In this document: positions 34,145-42,832 of the stretch, one piece after another | How the letters are laid out: each line of letters starts with the position of its first letter | Numbering within the stretch: the stretch's first letter is position 1 | Origin: an uncultured Acetatifactor sp. | GTDB taxonomy: Bacteria; Bacillota; Clostridia; Lachnospirales; Lachnospiraceae | Length of the DNA: 64,000 nt | NCBI GenBank assembly: GCA_910577185.1 | Contig: CAJTLR010000017.1 | Span: 1-64,000, forward strand | Reading direction: 5' to 3' | Position numbers and translations under genes: made by a program | Notes under the pieces: generated by a model | Told to the model about the DNA's origin: nothing | The model's database searches: none | The model's input: the letters and a program-made list of their open reading frames with translations, nothing else

Positions 34145-35458
34145 ATGTGGGCATATGAAAGTGTATTTTATCAGATTTACCCATTGGGGTTCTGTGAAGC
34201 CCCGTTCGAAAATGACGGGGTGCTGGAACACCGTATCCTGAAAGTGCTGGAGTGGATACCGCACATGAAATCCCTGGGAGTGAATGCGGTATATTTTTCA
34301 CCGCTTTTCGAGTCTGACACACATGGCTATAATACGCGGGATTACCGCAAGGTGGATGTGCGTCTGGGAACCAATGAGGATTTCCGGGAAGTGTGTGATG
34401 CGCTTCATGAAAATGGTATCCGGGTGGTACTGGATGGTGTATTCAACCATGTGGGCCGGGGATTTGGTCCTTTTCAGGATGTAATCCGCAACAGGCAGGG
34501 ATCTCCTTATGTGAACTGGTTCCAGCGTATTTCATTTGAAGGAAATTCCAATTACAATGATGGTTTGTGGTATGAGGGCTGGGAAGGACATTATGATCTG
34601 GTAAAGCTGAATCTCAGAAACGAGGAAGTGATCAATTATATTCTGGAAAGCGTAAAATTCTGGGTGGATGAATTCGGAATAGATGGTCTGCGCCTGGATG
34701 TGGCTTATTGTCTGGATGAAGGCTTTGTGCGCAGGCTGAGGAGCTTTACGGATGGGCTGAAAGAGGATTTCTTCCTGGTAGGGGAGATGCTGCATGGAGA
34801 TTACAATCGTCTGATGAATGACAGTATGCTTCACTCGGCCACCAATTATGAGTGCTATAAGGGATTGCATAGCAGTTTCAACAGTATGAACTTATTTGAG
34901 ATTGTCCATTCCCTGCTCCGCCAGTTCGGGCCGGAAAACTGGACTCTTTATAAGGGAAAGCATCTGCTGTCTTTTGTGGATAACCATGATGTGACAAGAG
35001 TGGCAAGCATTCTGTCCAATGAAAAACATTTGCCCCTGATTTATGCCCTTGCTTTTGGGATGCCGGGGATTCCGTGTGTCTATTATGGAAGCGAATGGGG
35101 GGAGAAAGCAGAAAAGTCCCAGGGGGATCCTGCGCTGCGTCCCAGTTTTGAAGCCCCTGAGTGGAATGGCCTGACTGACTTTATCAGTGCCCTGACGGCG
35201 GCAAAAAAGAATTCCGAAGCTTTAAATTACGGCGCTTTCCGGTCTGTGGTACTGACCAATAAGCAATGTATTTTTGAAAGAAAATCGGAGAATGAGAGAG
35301 TTCTGGTGGCAATCAATGCGGATGAGAATGAGTTTATGGCTCACTTTGACGCTGGCTGCGGCACTGCGGTGGACCTGATCAGCGGGGAAAAGCATGATTT
35401 TGGCGGCGGCAGCAAACTGCCTGCATACAGTGCATTCTTCTGGAAAATGGAGAAGTAG
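34145..35458 (+). CDS. GH13 alpha-amylase family enzyme (maltogenic amylase/neopullulanase-like)
   Basis: 437 residues from ATG 34145, with AGGAGGAAAAACA upstream; a longer frame from 34034 has no ribosome site. The barrel shows DGVFNHVG (region I), DGLRLDVAY (region II, nucleophile Asp), FFLVGEMLHG (region III, acid/base Glu) and FVDNHDVTR (region IV, transition-state Asp). No signal peptide, so it cleaves maltodextrins inside the cell. It lacks the long N-terminal domain of neopullulanases, making it a compact form. No sugar-transport genes are adjacent. Confidence 0.9.
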   Translation: MWAYESVFYQIYPLGFCEAPFENDGVLEHRILKVLEWIPHMKSLGVNAVYFSPLFESDTHGYNTRDYRKVDVRLGTNEDFREVCDALHENGIRVVLDGVFNHVGRGFGPFQDVIRNRQGSPYVNWFQRISFEGNSNYNDGLWYEGWEGHYDLVKLNLRNEEVINYILESVKFWVDEFGIDGLRLDVAYCLDEGFVRRLRSFTDGLKEDFFLVGEMLHGDYNRLMNDSMLHSATNYECYKGLHSSFNSMNLFEIVHSLLRQFGPENWTLYKGKHLLSFVDNHDVTRVASILSNEKHLPLIYALAFGMPGIPCVYYGSEWGEKAEKSQGDPALRPSFEAPEWNGLTDFISALTAAKKNSEALNYGAFRSVVLTNKQCIFERKSENERVLVAINADENEFMAHFDAGCGTAVDLISGEKHDFGGGSKLPAYSAFFWKMEK

Positions 35459-35530
35459 AAATGGAGAACAGATGCCGCTCCTCTTTCCGGCGTGGCGGGG
35501 GGAGGGGTTGAACGCGCTGGAAAAGCGCTT

Positions 35531-35605
35531 ATTTCCGCGAGCAATGAGCCAAGGGGCCGTGCCTGCACGGCCAGTTGGCGAATGCCGCGAGGTCTTTGAT
35601 TTTTT
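35531..35605. repeat. GCGAGCAATGAG repeat, copy 2
   Basis: Matches 8406-8465 in its first 18 bp, the CC(A/G)TGCCTGCA block and the CTTTGATT end. It contains the hairpin GGCCGTGCCTGCACGGCC. Confidence 0.5.
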
Positions 35606-35620
35606 GAATGAGGTGCTGAT

Positions 35621-36112
35621 ATGTTTCGAGAAATGCGAAGAAAACGGCAGGCATTGTCCGGGGAAGAAATTTCCTCCGTTCTTTATAGAGGAACATCCGG
35701 GGTTCTGGCGTTGGCGGGCGATGACGATTATCCTTATGCCGTTCCTGTCAGTTATGTATATGATGGGGAGAAAATCTTTTTTCATTGTGCCAAAAGCGGC
35801 CACAAACTGGATGCGATACAACAAAACGGAAAAGTTTCTTTCTGTGTTATCGACCAGGATAAAATTGTTCCCGAGAAATACACCAGCTATTTCAGAAGTG
35901 TAATTGCTTTTGGACGAGTAGAGGTCATAAAGGATGAAAAGGAAAAGCGCACAGCTATTGAAAAACTGGCAGTCAAGTATGCTCCGGAAGATACGGCTGT
36001 CGGACGGAAAAATGCGATTGAGCGGGAATGGCTGCCGCTTTGTATGCTGAAAATGAGTATTGACCACATTACGGGAAAAGAGGCGGTTGAACTAATCAAA
36101 GAGAAAGAATAA
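35621..36112 (+). CDS. FMN-binding split-barrel protein, Nim/PPOX-type
   Basis: 163 residues, ATG after GAGGTGCTGAT. It has the pyridoxamine-5-phosphate-oxidase-like split barrel (MRRKRQALSGEEISSVLYRG, YPYAVPVSYVYDGEKIFFHCA, KVSFCVIDQD), with VLALAGDDDYPYAVP where the FMN phosphate binds. This group includes nitroimidazole-resistance NimA-like and similar flavin reductases, which act in the cytoplasm. Resistance cannot be claimed from sequence alone. It ends 64 bp before a strong terminator. Confidence 0.85.
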   Translation: MFREMRRKRQALSGEEISSVLYRGTSGVLALAGDDDYPYAVPVSYVYDGEKIFFHCAKSGHKLDAIQQNGKVSFCVIDQDKIVPEKYTSYFRSVIAFGRVEVIKDEKEKRTAIEKLAVKYAPEDTAVGRKNAIEREWLPLCMLKMSIDHITGKEAVELIKEKE

Positions 36113-36175
36113 AATCAGTAACTGAATATAGGATCGTTAAAATTAACCCGCCGGGGTTTCATTTTATTGTGTAGT

Positions 36176-36208
36176 AGGCCTGTGTTACACAACGCAGGCC
36201 TGTTTTTT
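36176..36208 (+). terminator. Intrinsic terminator after the Nim-like gene
   Basis: AGGCCTG (36176-36182) pairs with CAGGCCT (36195-36201), followed by GTTTTTT. Confidence 0.85.
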
Positions 36209-36306
36209 ATGCACAGGGGCGCATAAGGAAATCAGCAGCGAAAGCTGCACGCGCCCCCCGCGGCGGGTAGGGGAGAAGGGCATTCCCCTACTTGATTTTT
36301 TAGGGG
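36209..36306. repeat. GCGCAG-bounded intergenic repeat, site 2
   Basis: ATGCACAGGGGCGCATAAGGAAATC, then GCGCCCCCCGCGGCGGGTAGGGGAGAAG and a CATTCCCCTACTTGATTTT end, matches the first half of the 19473 element. Confidence 0.7.
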
Positions 36307-36796
36307 GCGGCTGTCTCAGTACCCTTTACAGAAATATTGATTACACTGTCACTGGCAGTTGTATGAAATGGATTCCATGTAAAACTGCACATACAGGATA
36401 TGTATTTATTTTCCTATATATATATCGAAATACACTATATATAGTGTATCGTAAGTATTTCCAGCAGTGGTTGTTTTTTTGATTTTCTACACTCACATCG
36501 TCAAAAAAACCTTTACAATGACCTGACTTTTGTGATATAAACATGACATGGCGGTATTATTTACATCGCCAAATCTGAAATAATGTCTTTGGCAATTCTG
36601 ACCGGTCATCATATAAATTCGTGATACTCCAGCCAGCCAATTTTGTTCAGACAAGAATACCATGGTATGAATCGTAATGCTTTTTGAATTTTCGCCTGAA
36701 ATCCATTGGACTGAAGTTTTGTCTTTAGGACTATGTGGATGTTAATGGTTTTCTTTTTGCGGAAACTGTTTACATAAATAAACAAAAAGGAGAAAA
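36307..36796. other. AT-rich intergenic region with a 20-bp palindrome
   Basis: No supported gene. A perfect palindrome ATACACTATATATAGTGTAT lies at 36430-36449, 360 bp upstream of the 93-bp element; it has the size and composition of a dimer-protein operator. The region separates a GC-rich block from the surface-protein gene. Confidence 0.5.
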
Positions 36797-36891
36797 GATT
36801 GAAAATTGAAAATTTTCAATCCCAAGTTTGTGTCTGCGCGGCATCCACAAACTTGATATGCGCAAAAGGCCGCGCAGAAATGGGGGAAAAC
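36797..36891 (+). repeat. 93-bp structured 5 prime element, copy 3
   Basis: Stem 1 arms 36823-36832 and 36846-36855; stem 2 arms 36833-36842 and 36869-36878; all perfect. AAGGAG at 36788-36793 is placed for TTG 36799. From there 31 codons run in frame into the surface-protein ATG at 36892. Compared with copy 1, all substitutions fall outside the stems. Confidence 0.85.
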
Positions 36892-38895
36892 ATGAAAGGA
36901 AAGAAAAAGAGGCTGATGGCAAAGGGGTATATGATATTCTTGTTTGCATTTACACTGGCGCTGACAGTCGCCATGGGCTGTTGCGGTATTGGCGCTGTCG
37001 CCGGAGGTGCTTATGAGGAGATGGAAGTGCATTTTCAGGTGTATGATGCAAGCACAAAGATAATTCACAGTCTTGGCACGAAAAGAATTGCTACAGAATG
37101 GGATGAGGAAAAAGACGGACGATATGGAATGCTTGTGATTCCCGAATTGTCAGAAGTGATTCCTTCCGAAGCAAAATATGGTGTTTTGCAGAAAGTGACT
37201 GGCAGCTGGTGCGGGCCCATCGGAGATGGCAGTCCCGGGGGAGCAGTACGGTTTCTGGCCGATAAAAAGAATGCAGAGGTGCTTTACTGGGTAAATTATT
37301 ATGATCCGGACGGCACGGAAAGTAATGTAGGGGGAAGCAGTCCTGCCATGGAAATATCGGTGAAAAATGGTTCTGAAACGAAATGGGACAGTGATATCCT
37401 GTATCACTGTAATTGGCCAAACGGAAGAGATGTGACTTGCAGGGTAACATATCATATTTCTACCTATAAAACGGGAAGAGACATCAAGGTTCTGGGAGAA
37501 TTGTTAGAATTTGAGAAATGCGGATTTGAGGTTCAAAGAGGGTATAGGAAGCAGAGTCTTTACTGGAGTGCACTCCCGGATGGCCCCGGTACAAAGTATT
37601 CGGGAAAGGTATATTTTCATGCTCGGTCTGATGCGGGAAAAACAACTCATATTTATGCGGTTTATAGCCCGATACCTTTGTCCGAAGATGATTTTTATCA
37701 AATTACTTATAAAGAGTCAGATGAGACGAAAGATTTTGGAGTGTCCTGTGCGCTTAAAGGAAATCCGGTGACTGCCGGTATTGTATACAAAGAAAACTAC
37801 AAGCTCAATGGATGGAGCATGGCGCCAAATGATAACCATGTGGTTTATAAAGCAGGAGAAGCTTTTGTACCGGATGAAAATATGACATTGTATGCTGTGT
37901 GGAATTGGGCAGATGAAGAGCCTGAGGAGAGTGAATCGGAACCGGAGGAAGGCGAGTCGGAGCCGGAAGAAAGCGAGTCGGAACCTGAGGAGAGTGAGTC
38001 AGAACCGGAAGAAAGCGAGTCGGAACCTGAGGAGAGTGAGTCAGAACCGGAGGAGAGTGAATCGGAACCGGAGGAGAGTGAATCGGAACCTGAGGAAAGC
38101 GAATCAGAACCGGAGGAGAGTGAGTCAGAACCGGAGGAGAGTGAGTCAGAACCGGAGGAGAGTGAATCGGAGCCGGAGGAGAGTGAATCGGAACCGGAGG
38201 AGAGTGAGTCAGAACCGGAGGAAAGCGAGTCAAAACCGGAGGAGAGTGAGTCAGAACCGGAGGAGAGTGAGTCAGAACCGGAGGAAAGCGAGTCAGAACC
38301 TGGGGAGAGTGAGTCAGAGCCTGAGGAGAATGAATCGGAACCAGAGGAAAGCCAGCCGGAATCGGAGGAAAGTGAATCGGAACCGGAGGAAAGTGAATCG
38401 GAACCAGAGGAAAGCCAGCTGGAACCTGAGGAAAGCCAGCCGGAACCGGAGGAGAGTGAGTCAGAACCGGAAGAAAGCGAGTCGGAACCGGAAGAAAGTG
38501 AACCGGAGCCGGAGGAGAGTGAGTCAGAACCGGAGGAGAGTGAGTCAGAACCGGAAGAAAGCGAGTCGGAACCGGAAGAAAGTGAACCGGAGCCTGAGGA
38601 AAGCCAGCCGGAGCCGGAGGAGAGTGAGTCAGAACCAGAAGAAAGCCAGCCGGAACCGGAGCCTGAGGAAAGTGAACCGGAACCGGAGGAAAGTCAGCCG
38701 GAGCTAAAAGAATCAAGGGTAACGGAGCCGCAGGAATCCGGGCAAGAGCAAGTCAAACCGGAAGGGGAGGAGATCCGGACAGCGGATTCTCCCATAACAG
38801 GGGAAGACAACTCCATTCTTTATTTTCTATATATTATCTTTTTGCTTTGTGCAATCGTTTGTCATACAAAACATCTGAGCGAAATACAATCCTAA
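36892..38895 (+). CDS. Sortase-anchored surface protein with acidic heptad repeats
   Basis: 667 residues from ATG 36892, which starts a normal signal peptide (KGKKKRLMAKGYMIFLFAFTL, then LTVAMG). Residues about 35-280 are an extracellular region without a name. Residues about 285-335 resemble a Listeria/Bacteroides InlB B-type repeat (YNLNGWSMAPNDNHVV, and MTLYAVW). About 265 residues follow of the heptad EPEESES and variants, strongly acidic. The C-terminus is DSPITGEDNSILYFLYIIFL and then a charged tail; SPxTG plus hydrophobic helix plus lysine fits a sortase sorting signal of the clostridial type. The acidic stalk probably projects the N-terminal domain from the wall. The 93-bp element is immediately upstream. 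Confidence 0.82.
   Translation: MKGKKKRLMAKGYMIFLFAFTLALTVAMGCCGIGAVAGGAYEEMEVHFQVYDASTKIIHSLGTKRIATEWDEEKDGRYGMLVIPELSEVIPSEAKYGVLQKVTGSWCGPIGDGSPGGAVRFLADKKNAEVLYWVNYYDPDGTESNVGGSSPAMEISVKNGSETKWDSDILYHCNWPNGRDVTCRVTYHISTYKTGRDIKVLGELLEFEKCGFEVQRGYRKQSLYWSALPDGPGTKYSGKVYFHARSDAGKTTHIYAVYSPIPLSEDDFYQITYKESDETKDFGVSCALKGNPVTAGIVYKENYKLNGWSMAPNDNHVVYKAGEAFVPDENMTLYAVWNWADEEPEESESEPEEGESEPEESESEPEESESEPEESESEPEESESEPEESESEPEESESEPEESESEPEESESEPEESESEPEESESEPEESESEPEESESEPEESESKPEESESEPEESESEPEESESEPGESESEPEENESEPEESQPESEESESEPEESESEPEESQLEPEESQPEPEESESEPEESESEPEESEPEPEESESEPEESESEPEESESEPEESEPEPEESQPEPEESESEPEESQPEPEPEESEPEPEESQPELKESRVTEPQESGQEQVKPEGEEIRTADSPITGEDNSILYFLYIIFLLCAIVCHTKHLSEIQS
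37919..38708 (+). repeat. 21-bp coding tandem repeat (EPEESES heptads)
   Basis: Roughly 35 heptads inside the surface-protein gene, in tandem, with nucleotide variation mostly at third positions (GAG/GAA, AGT/AGC, TCG/TCA). Variants QP, EP and GES replace parts of some units toward the 3 prime end. Length variation by slippage between strains is expected. Confidence 0.9.
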
Positions 38896-39044
38896 AAGAG
38901 ATTAGACTCTGGCCGCGGAGGGCGGCAGGTGGGGATAAAACGTATCTGCCTGCCGCTGTAAGGCAAGGCGCCTGGGGGCATCGGACATGAAATTATAAAT
39001 TGTGAAAGAAAGTCGAAAGAAATTCTTATTTTTGAAAAATAATA

Positions 39045-39108
39045 TTGACATATGATATTATATGCCGTATAGTATAGCTATCAGCCAATATTATACGGCA
39101 TATAATAT
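39045..39108 (+). promoter_or_regulatory. Promoter and 17-bp inverted-repeat operator of the second padR operon
   Basis: TTGACA (39045-39050), 17 bp, TATAGT (39068-39073). Arms ATATTATATGCCGTATA (39055-39071) and TATACGGCATATAATAT (39092-39108) are perfect inverted copies, the first covering the spacer and -10. This is a PadR-type operator about 180-230 bp before the padR start; the long leader remains unexplained. Confidence 0.75.
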
Positions 39109-39285
39109 TATAAACAAATATGGTATAGCCGGGTAAATTGCATAAATGTATGATAAAAACCCCGGATTTTTCATTTTGGCGGCGCGGCCGGCTGCACGGG
39201 GACAGAAAGGAAGAAGTTGGTGGAAAATCCTGGTATGATGAGTTTATGATCATCACGGGAAGAGGAAAAATAAGGAGCGGATCAG

Positions 39286-39603
39286 ATGGTATTTAATACA
39301 GGAGCAGCACTTTTAGACGCCATAGTGCTGGCTGTTGTGTCCAAGGAACCGGATGGGACTTACGGATACAAGATTACCCAGACAGTCCGGCAGGTCATCG
39401 AATTATCGGAATCCACACTTTATCCAGTGCTGCGCAGATTGCAGAAGGATGATTGCCTGGAGGTCTACGACATGGAATGTGCGGGCAGGAACAGACGGTA
39501 TTACAAGGTAACCAGCAGGGGCTGGGCACAGTTACAGCTGTACGAGAGCGAATGGCGGCGGTACGCGGATAAGGTAACAGGATTATTTGAGGGAAGGATA
39601 TAG
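39286..39603 (+). CDS. PadR family transcriptional regulator
   Basis: 105 residues, ATG preceded by AAGGAGCGG. PadR winged helix: FNTGAALLDAIVLAVV, GYKITQTVRQ, STLYPVLRRLQKDDCL, then the wing AGRNRRYYKVTSRG. It is paralogous to the regulator at 14056 and in the same kind of operon. It likely represses its own operon through the 17-bp inverted repeat at 39055-39108. The stop precedes the next start by 2 bp. Confidence 0.92.
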   Translation: MVFNTGAALLDAIVLAVVSKEPDGTYGYKITQTVRQVIELSESTLYPVLRRLQKDDCLEVYDMECAGRNRRYYKVTSRGWAQLQLYESEWRRYADKVTGLFEGRI

Positions 39604-39605
39604 GT

Positions 39606-40499
39606 ATGAACAGAGTAGATTTTATGAATCAGCTTGAAAGCCTGCTTCAGAACATTCCGTCTACAGAGCGGGAGGAGGCAATTCAATATTATAATGATTA
39701 CTTTGATGACGCCGGAAAGGAAAATGAACAGGAAGTGATAGAAGCGCTGGGAAATCCTGCCAGGGTGGCTGAAAACATTAAGAGGGATTTGCCCGGCAGT
39801 GGGCTTGGCGAGGCGGTGCAGAAGGTGAAGGCTTCGGACCGGGTGCTCATGGAATATGGAAAAAATATGCAGGGCAATGCAGGTGGCCAGGAGGATCCCG
39901 GGCAAAACCAGAAAAAAGAGGAGGGTTCAGGGAAGGCGCCCGGGGGAGATTTCTCCGCTTCGGGAAAGAACAGTTCCGGGTACCAGAACACTGCAGGATC
40001 CGGGAGTACATTCGGCAGCGCCGGGGAGGGCTGGAACCCTTTTGAGGACCGGGGAATGCAGGATCATTACGGACAAGGCAAGTATGAACCGGAAAAGAAA
40101 CCAAAAGAAGACGGGATGCCGGTATGGGCAATGGCCATACTGATCACGGTGCTGATATTTGCGTTTCCGGTAGTTGCGGGGCTTGTTCTGACAATTCTGG
40201 GAACCGTGTTTGGGCTGCTGCTGGCCTGGTTCGGACTGATACTCGGATTTGGCATTGCGACTGCGGGATGCCTGATTGTCATGATTGTGATGACGGTGGT
40301 TGGCTTTACATGCCTTGTTTCCAGTCCCTGGGCGGGAATGGCGGTGATTGGCGGCGGACTCATATGCGGGTGTGTGGGGATTTTGTTCCTGATGCTGACA
40401 GTGCTTATGGCAGGGGGTGTCACACCGGTTATCTGCAGAGGAGTTGCTTCCGTGTTCCGTATGTTGTTTGGCAGGAAAAGACGTACAAAAGCGGCATAA
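39606..40499 (+). CDS. HAAS-domain membrane protein (DUF1700-like)
   Basis: 297 residues. Residues 1-65 form the HAAS domain (MNRVDFMNQLESLLQNIPST, NEQEVIEALGNPARVAENIK). A Gly/Ser/Gln-rich linker (about 90-165) follows, then four strongly hydrophobic segments (about 175-285) rich in Gly and Val. HAAS proteins are partners of PadR and DUF4097 proteins in envelope-stress modules; here the HAAS domain is cytosolic and the membrane domain could sense envelope state. Start 2 bp after padR stop, so translation is coupled. Confidence 0.85.
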   Translation: MNRVDFMNQLESLLQNIPSTEREEAIQYYNDYFDDAGKENEQEVIEALGNPARVAENIKRDLPGSGLGEAVQKVKASDRVLMEYGKNMQGNAGGQEDPGQNQKKEEGSGKAPGGDFSASGKNSSGYQNTAGSGSTFGSAGEGWNPFEDRGMQDHYGQGKYEPEKKPKEDGMPVWAMAILITVLIFAFPVVAGLVLTILGTVFGLLLAWFGLILGFGIATAGCLIVMIVMTVVGFTCLVSSPWAGMAVIGGGLICGCVGILFLMLTVLMAGGVTPVICRGVASVFRMLFGRKRRTKAA

Positions 40500-40523
40500 C
40501 CAGGATGAAGGAGAGTGAATTAT

Positions 40524-41555
40524 ATGAAGAGATTTATGAAAGGCTGTGCCATAACGGCATTCGTATTTGCAGTTCTCGGGTTTGTGCTCGCATTTGTCGG
40601 GCGAAGGGTGGCCGGATCAAAAGAAATTGAAAGGGCTGTGAGTGATGCAACCGGGGGCTGGATTCGTGTGAACACCGAACCCTGGTGGAAACTGGGTGTT
40701 TATTCTGGTGTGAAGGAATTATTGGAACCGGAGGAAGAGGCTGGACATAGCGCATCGGCTGAATACTGGGAAGGATGGGAAGACAGGGAGGGAGAAATGG
40801 AGGATGACGGAGCTTACGACTCCGAGAATTTTGACAAAGAATACAGCATATTGTCCGGAAATGTGGAAAAGTATTGTCCGGGCACGGATATCCGCAAGCT
40901 GGATATACAAGTGGGATGCTGTCAGTTAATGACTCTGCCCTCTGAGGATGGAAAAATTTATCTGGAGGCGCATAATGCGCGCAAATTTCAGGGATATGTG
41001 GAAGATGGCACACTTTATATCAAATCTGCCCCGGGAGGTTCCGTGATAGACTGGGCAGATATCAGCGACAGGATCATTAACCTGTACTTGCCGGATGATT
41101 ACCGGTTTGAGGAAGTGGACATGGAAGTGGGAGCCGGACAGCTGATGTTTACGGATTTGAGATCAGAAGAAATTTCCCTGGAAGTGGGAGCCGGACACAT
41201 AGATATCTGCGGAATCCAGACTAAGAATCTGGACGTTTCCGTGGGAGCCGGATATATGAACCTGGATCAAATGGACGTGACGGAGATGGATGTGGAAGTT
41301 GGTCTGGGAGAGTTCACGGCATTCGGAAGAATAGGAAGGGAGGCCGATATCGAATGTTCCATGGGCAATGTGGAACTGGAACTGGAAGGGAACGAGAGAG
41401 ACTATAATTATGACCTGGAGAATTCCATGGGTAATGTCAACCTGGGAAACGAGAACTTCAGCGGTCTTTCACAGGAGAGGTACATTGATAACGGCGCGGA
41501 TAAAAATATCAATATCGAATGCTCCATGGGCAATATCACGGTATATTTCCAATGA
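40524..41555 (+). CDS. DUF4097 protein with N-terminal membrane anchor
   Basis: 343 residues from ATG 40524 (AAGGAGAG upstream). An N-terminal hydrophobic segment (about residues 8-30) acts as signal or anchor. An acidic middle region follows, and from about residue 125 a DUF4097 beta-repeat fold with VGAGQ, VGAGH, VGAGY, VGLGE and SMGN repeats at about 20-residue spacing. The domain is outside the membrane. It is the third gene of a PadR-HAAS-DUF4097 operon; at 14700 HAAS and DUF4097 are fused in one protein. Ends at a bidirectional terminator. Confidence 0.85.
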   Translation: MKRFMKGCAITAFVFAVLGFVLAFVGRRVAGSKEIERAVSDATGGWIRVNTEPWWKLGVYSGVKELLEPEEEAGHSASAEYWEGWEDREGEMEDDGAYDSENFDKEYSILSGNVEKYCPGTDIRKLDIQVGCCQLMTLPSEDGKIYLEAHNARKFQGYVEDGTLYIKSAPGGSVIDWADISDRIINLYLPDDYRFEEVDMEVGAGQLMFTDLRSEEISLEVGAGHIDICGIQTKNLDVSVGAGYMNLDQMDVTEMDVEVGLGEFTAFGRIGREADIECSMGNVELELEGNERDYNYDLENSMGNVNLGNENFSGLSQERYIDNGADKNINIECSMGNITVYFQ

Positions 41556-41592
41556 GGGAATGGCTGGGATAAGAAATCAGACTTACAAAAGA

Positions 41593-41640
41593 AAAGCGCT
41601 CTTAAGGCTGGCATGTCAGTCTTAAGAGTGCTTTCTGTTT
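41593..41640. terminator. Bidirectional terminator between DUF4097 and ECF genes
   Basis: AAAGCGCTCTTAAG and CTTAAGAGTGCTTT pair around a short loop; T-rich sequence follows on the plus strand and CTTTTC runs on the minus. Confidence 0.75.
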
Positions 41641-41672
41641 CTCCGGTTCGGCCTTTTCGCCGGGAGTATTTC

Positions 41673-42614
41673 TCAGTTCACTTCCACAAACAACCCGGCT
41701 TTCCGAAGGGCAGGCCGCAGGGCCAGATAAATGATGGAAGCAGCGATTACGGCGACCACGGCGTTGACGGAAGTGGTCAGGGCGCTGATTTTCACCAGTA
41801 CTTTGGTAATATCCTGGGGTACACCGAACAAATATGTTTTGTAAAAATATCCCACCAGGGGATCGGCGACTACATTGAAACCCATACCACAGACGCAGGC
41901 GAGAATTGTGACACCCGTGACATATTTTGCGGAGTGATTGTGGCAGAGTTTGAAAATGCTGTGGGCCACCAGCCCCACAATGAGCCCGATACACAATTTC
42001 AGCAGGAAGGTTTTGGGTGCGCTGGTGACATAAGTGGTGGTAAGATCACCTATAGTCATGCCTATGGCTCCGGCCAGGCCGCCCCAGTAACCGCCCAGCA
42101 GAAGGGCGGCCAGCACGCAGAACACATTTCCAAAGTGGAAAGATGCTTTTTCCGTGCCTGCGGGAATGTCTATTTTGAAGAAAGCAAAACCGATATAACA
42201 CAGCGCAGTAAGAAGGCCGGCCTGGGCCAGGCGCTTTATGTCGGTCTTATCCATTTTCCGCGTACCGATCAGCGCATTATAGATTCCTTTTGCCGTCAGC
42301 AGAATTGCGAAAAACACCAGAGTCAGACCATAGGAATATGGGCGCTCCAGACCCAGTTTTGTTTCGGTGAGAGAGTCTGCCCGGGCCGACAGCGCTTCGG
42401 GGTCTCCTTCCTGGGTACCTTCTTTTACCGCGCTGAGCAGGGCTTTTACTTCCGACAGTTCCGCGCCTGTGGCAACGGATTCCTGATAGCTGGTGTTGTA
42501 GGCATATACGGAAAAAATAATGCCGGCGATGAGAAGCGCGGCGCCAATGATCAGTAATCCATAACTTTTTTTGTTTTCCGGATGTTTGTTCTTAAGGTTT
42601 TTTTTGTCAGTCAT
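41673..42614 (-). CDS. ECF transporter S component with N-terminal extension
   Basis: 313 residues; start 42614 chosen because GGGGAG lies nine bases upstream, whereas the ATG at 42620 is only three away. Residues 1-125 form a two-helix extension with a charged extracytoplasmic loop. Residues about 130-313 are a typical ECF S domain: RLAQAGLLTALCYIGF, then LLLGGYWGGLAGAIGMTIGD (the conserved GGxxG-LAGA-GD region) and further helices. It binds a vitamin or other micronutrient; the folate/TIGR04002-type look is only suggestive. The EcfA/T module is elsewhere. Confidence 0.82.
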   Translation of the reverse strand: MTDKKNLKNKHPENKKSYGLLIIGAALLIAGIIFSVYAYNTSYQESVATGAELSEVKALLSAVKEGTQEGDPEALSARADSLTETKLGLERPYSYGLTLVFFAILLTAKGIYNALIGTRKMDKTDIKRLAQAGLLTALCYIGFAFFKIDIPAGTEKASFHFGNVFCVLAALLLGGYWGGLAGAIGMTIGDLTTTYVTSAPKTFLLKLCIGLIVGLVAHSIFKLCHNHSAKYVTGVTILACVCGMGFNVVADPLVGYFYKTYLFGVPQDITKVLVKISALTTSVNAVVAVIAASIIYLALRPALRKAGLFVEVN

Positions 42615-42832
42615 AATCATAATCTCCCCAGATTTATTGATAAAATTCATTGCCGCCTGCCATTATTTCACAGAAGGCTTCATGGTGGTGCGTAAAGGCA
42701 TTTTACGAAATCTTCCTTCTGTGGCACTATTAAGAAGTTTCCGTTTTGTCAGCGGGCCGGCTGATGAATAGTGTACTGGAAAAGTGGCATGACAAAAAGT
42801 GCCAAAACAGAACTTTTTTACCAGACCAGTTT

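Noticed and set aside
36341..36544. 67-residue minus-strand frame in the AT-rich gap
   Set aside because: No ribosome site, no match I know, and it overlaps the palindrome; chance opening in AT-rich DNA is likely.
37805..38716. Long minus-strand Pro/His-rich frame over the surface-protein repeats, and a plus-strand Arg/Asn-rich frame at 37892
   Set aside because: Both are shadows of the 21-bp repeat. A repeat period divisible by three keeps all frames open. No ribosome site and no recognisable domain.
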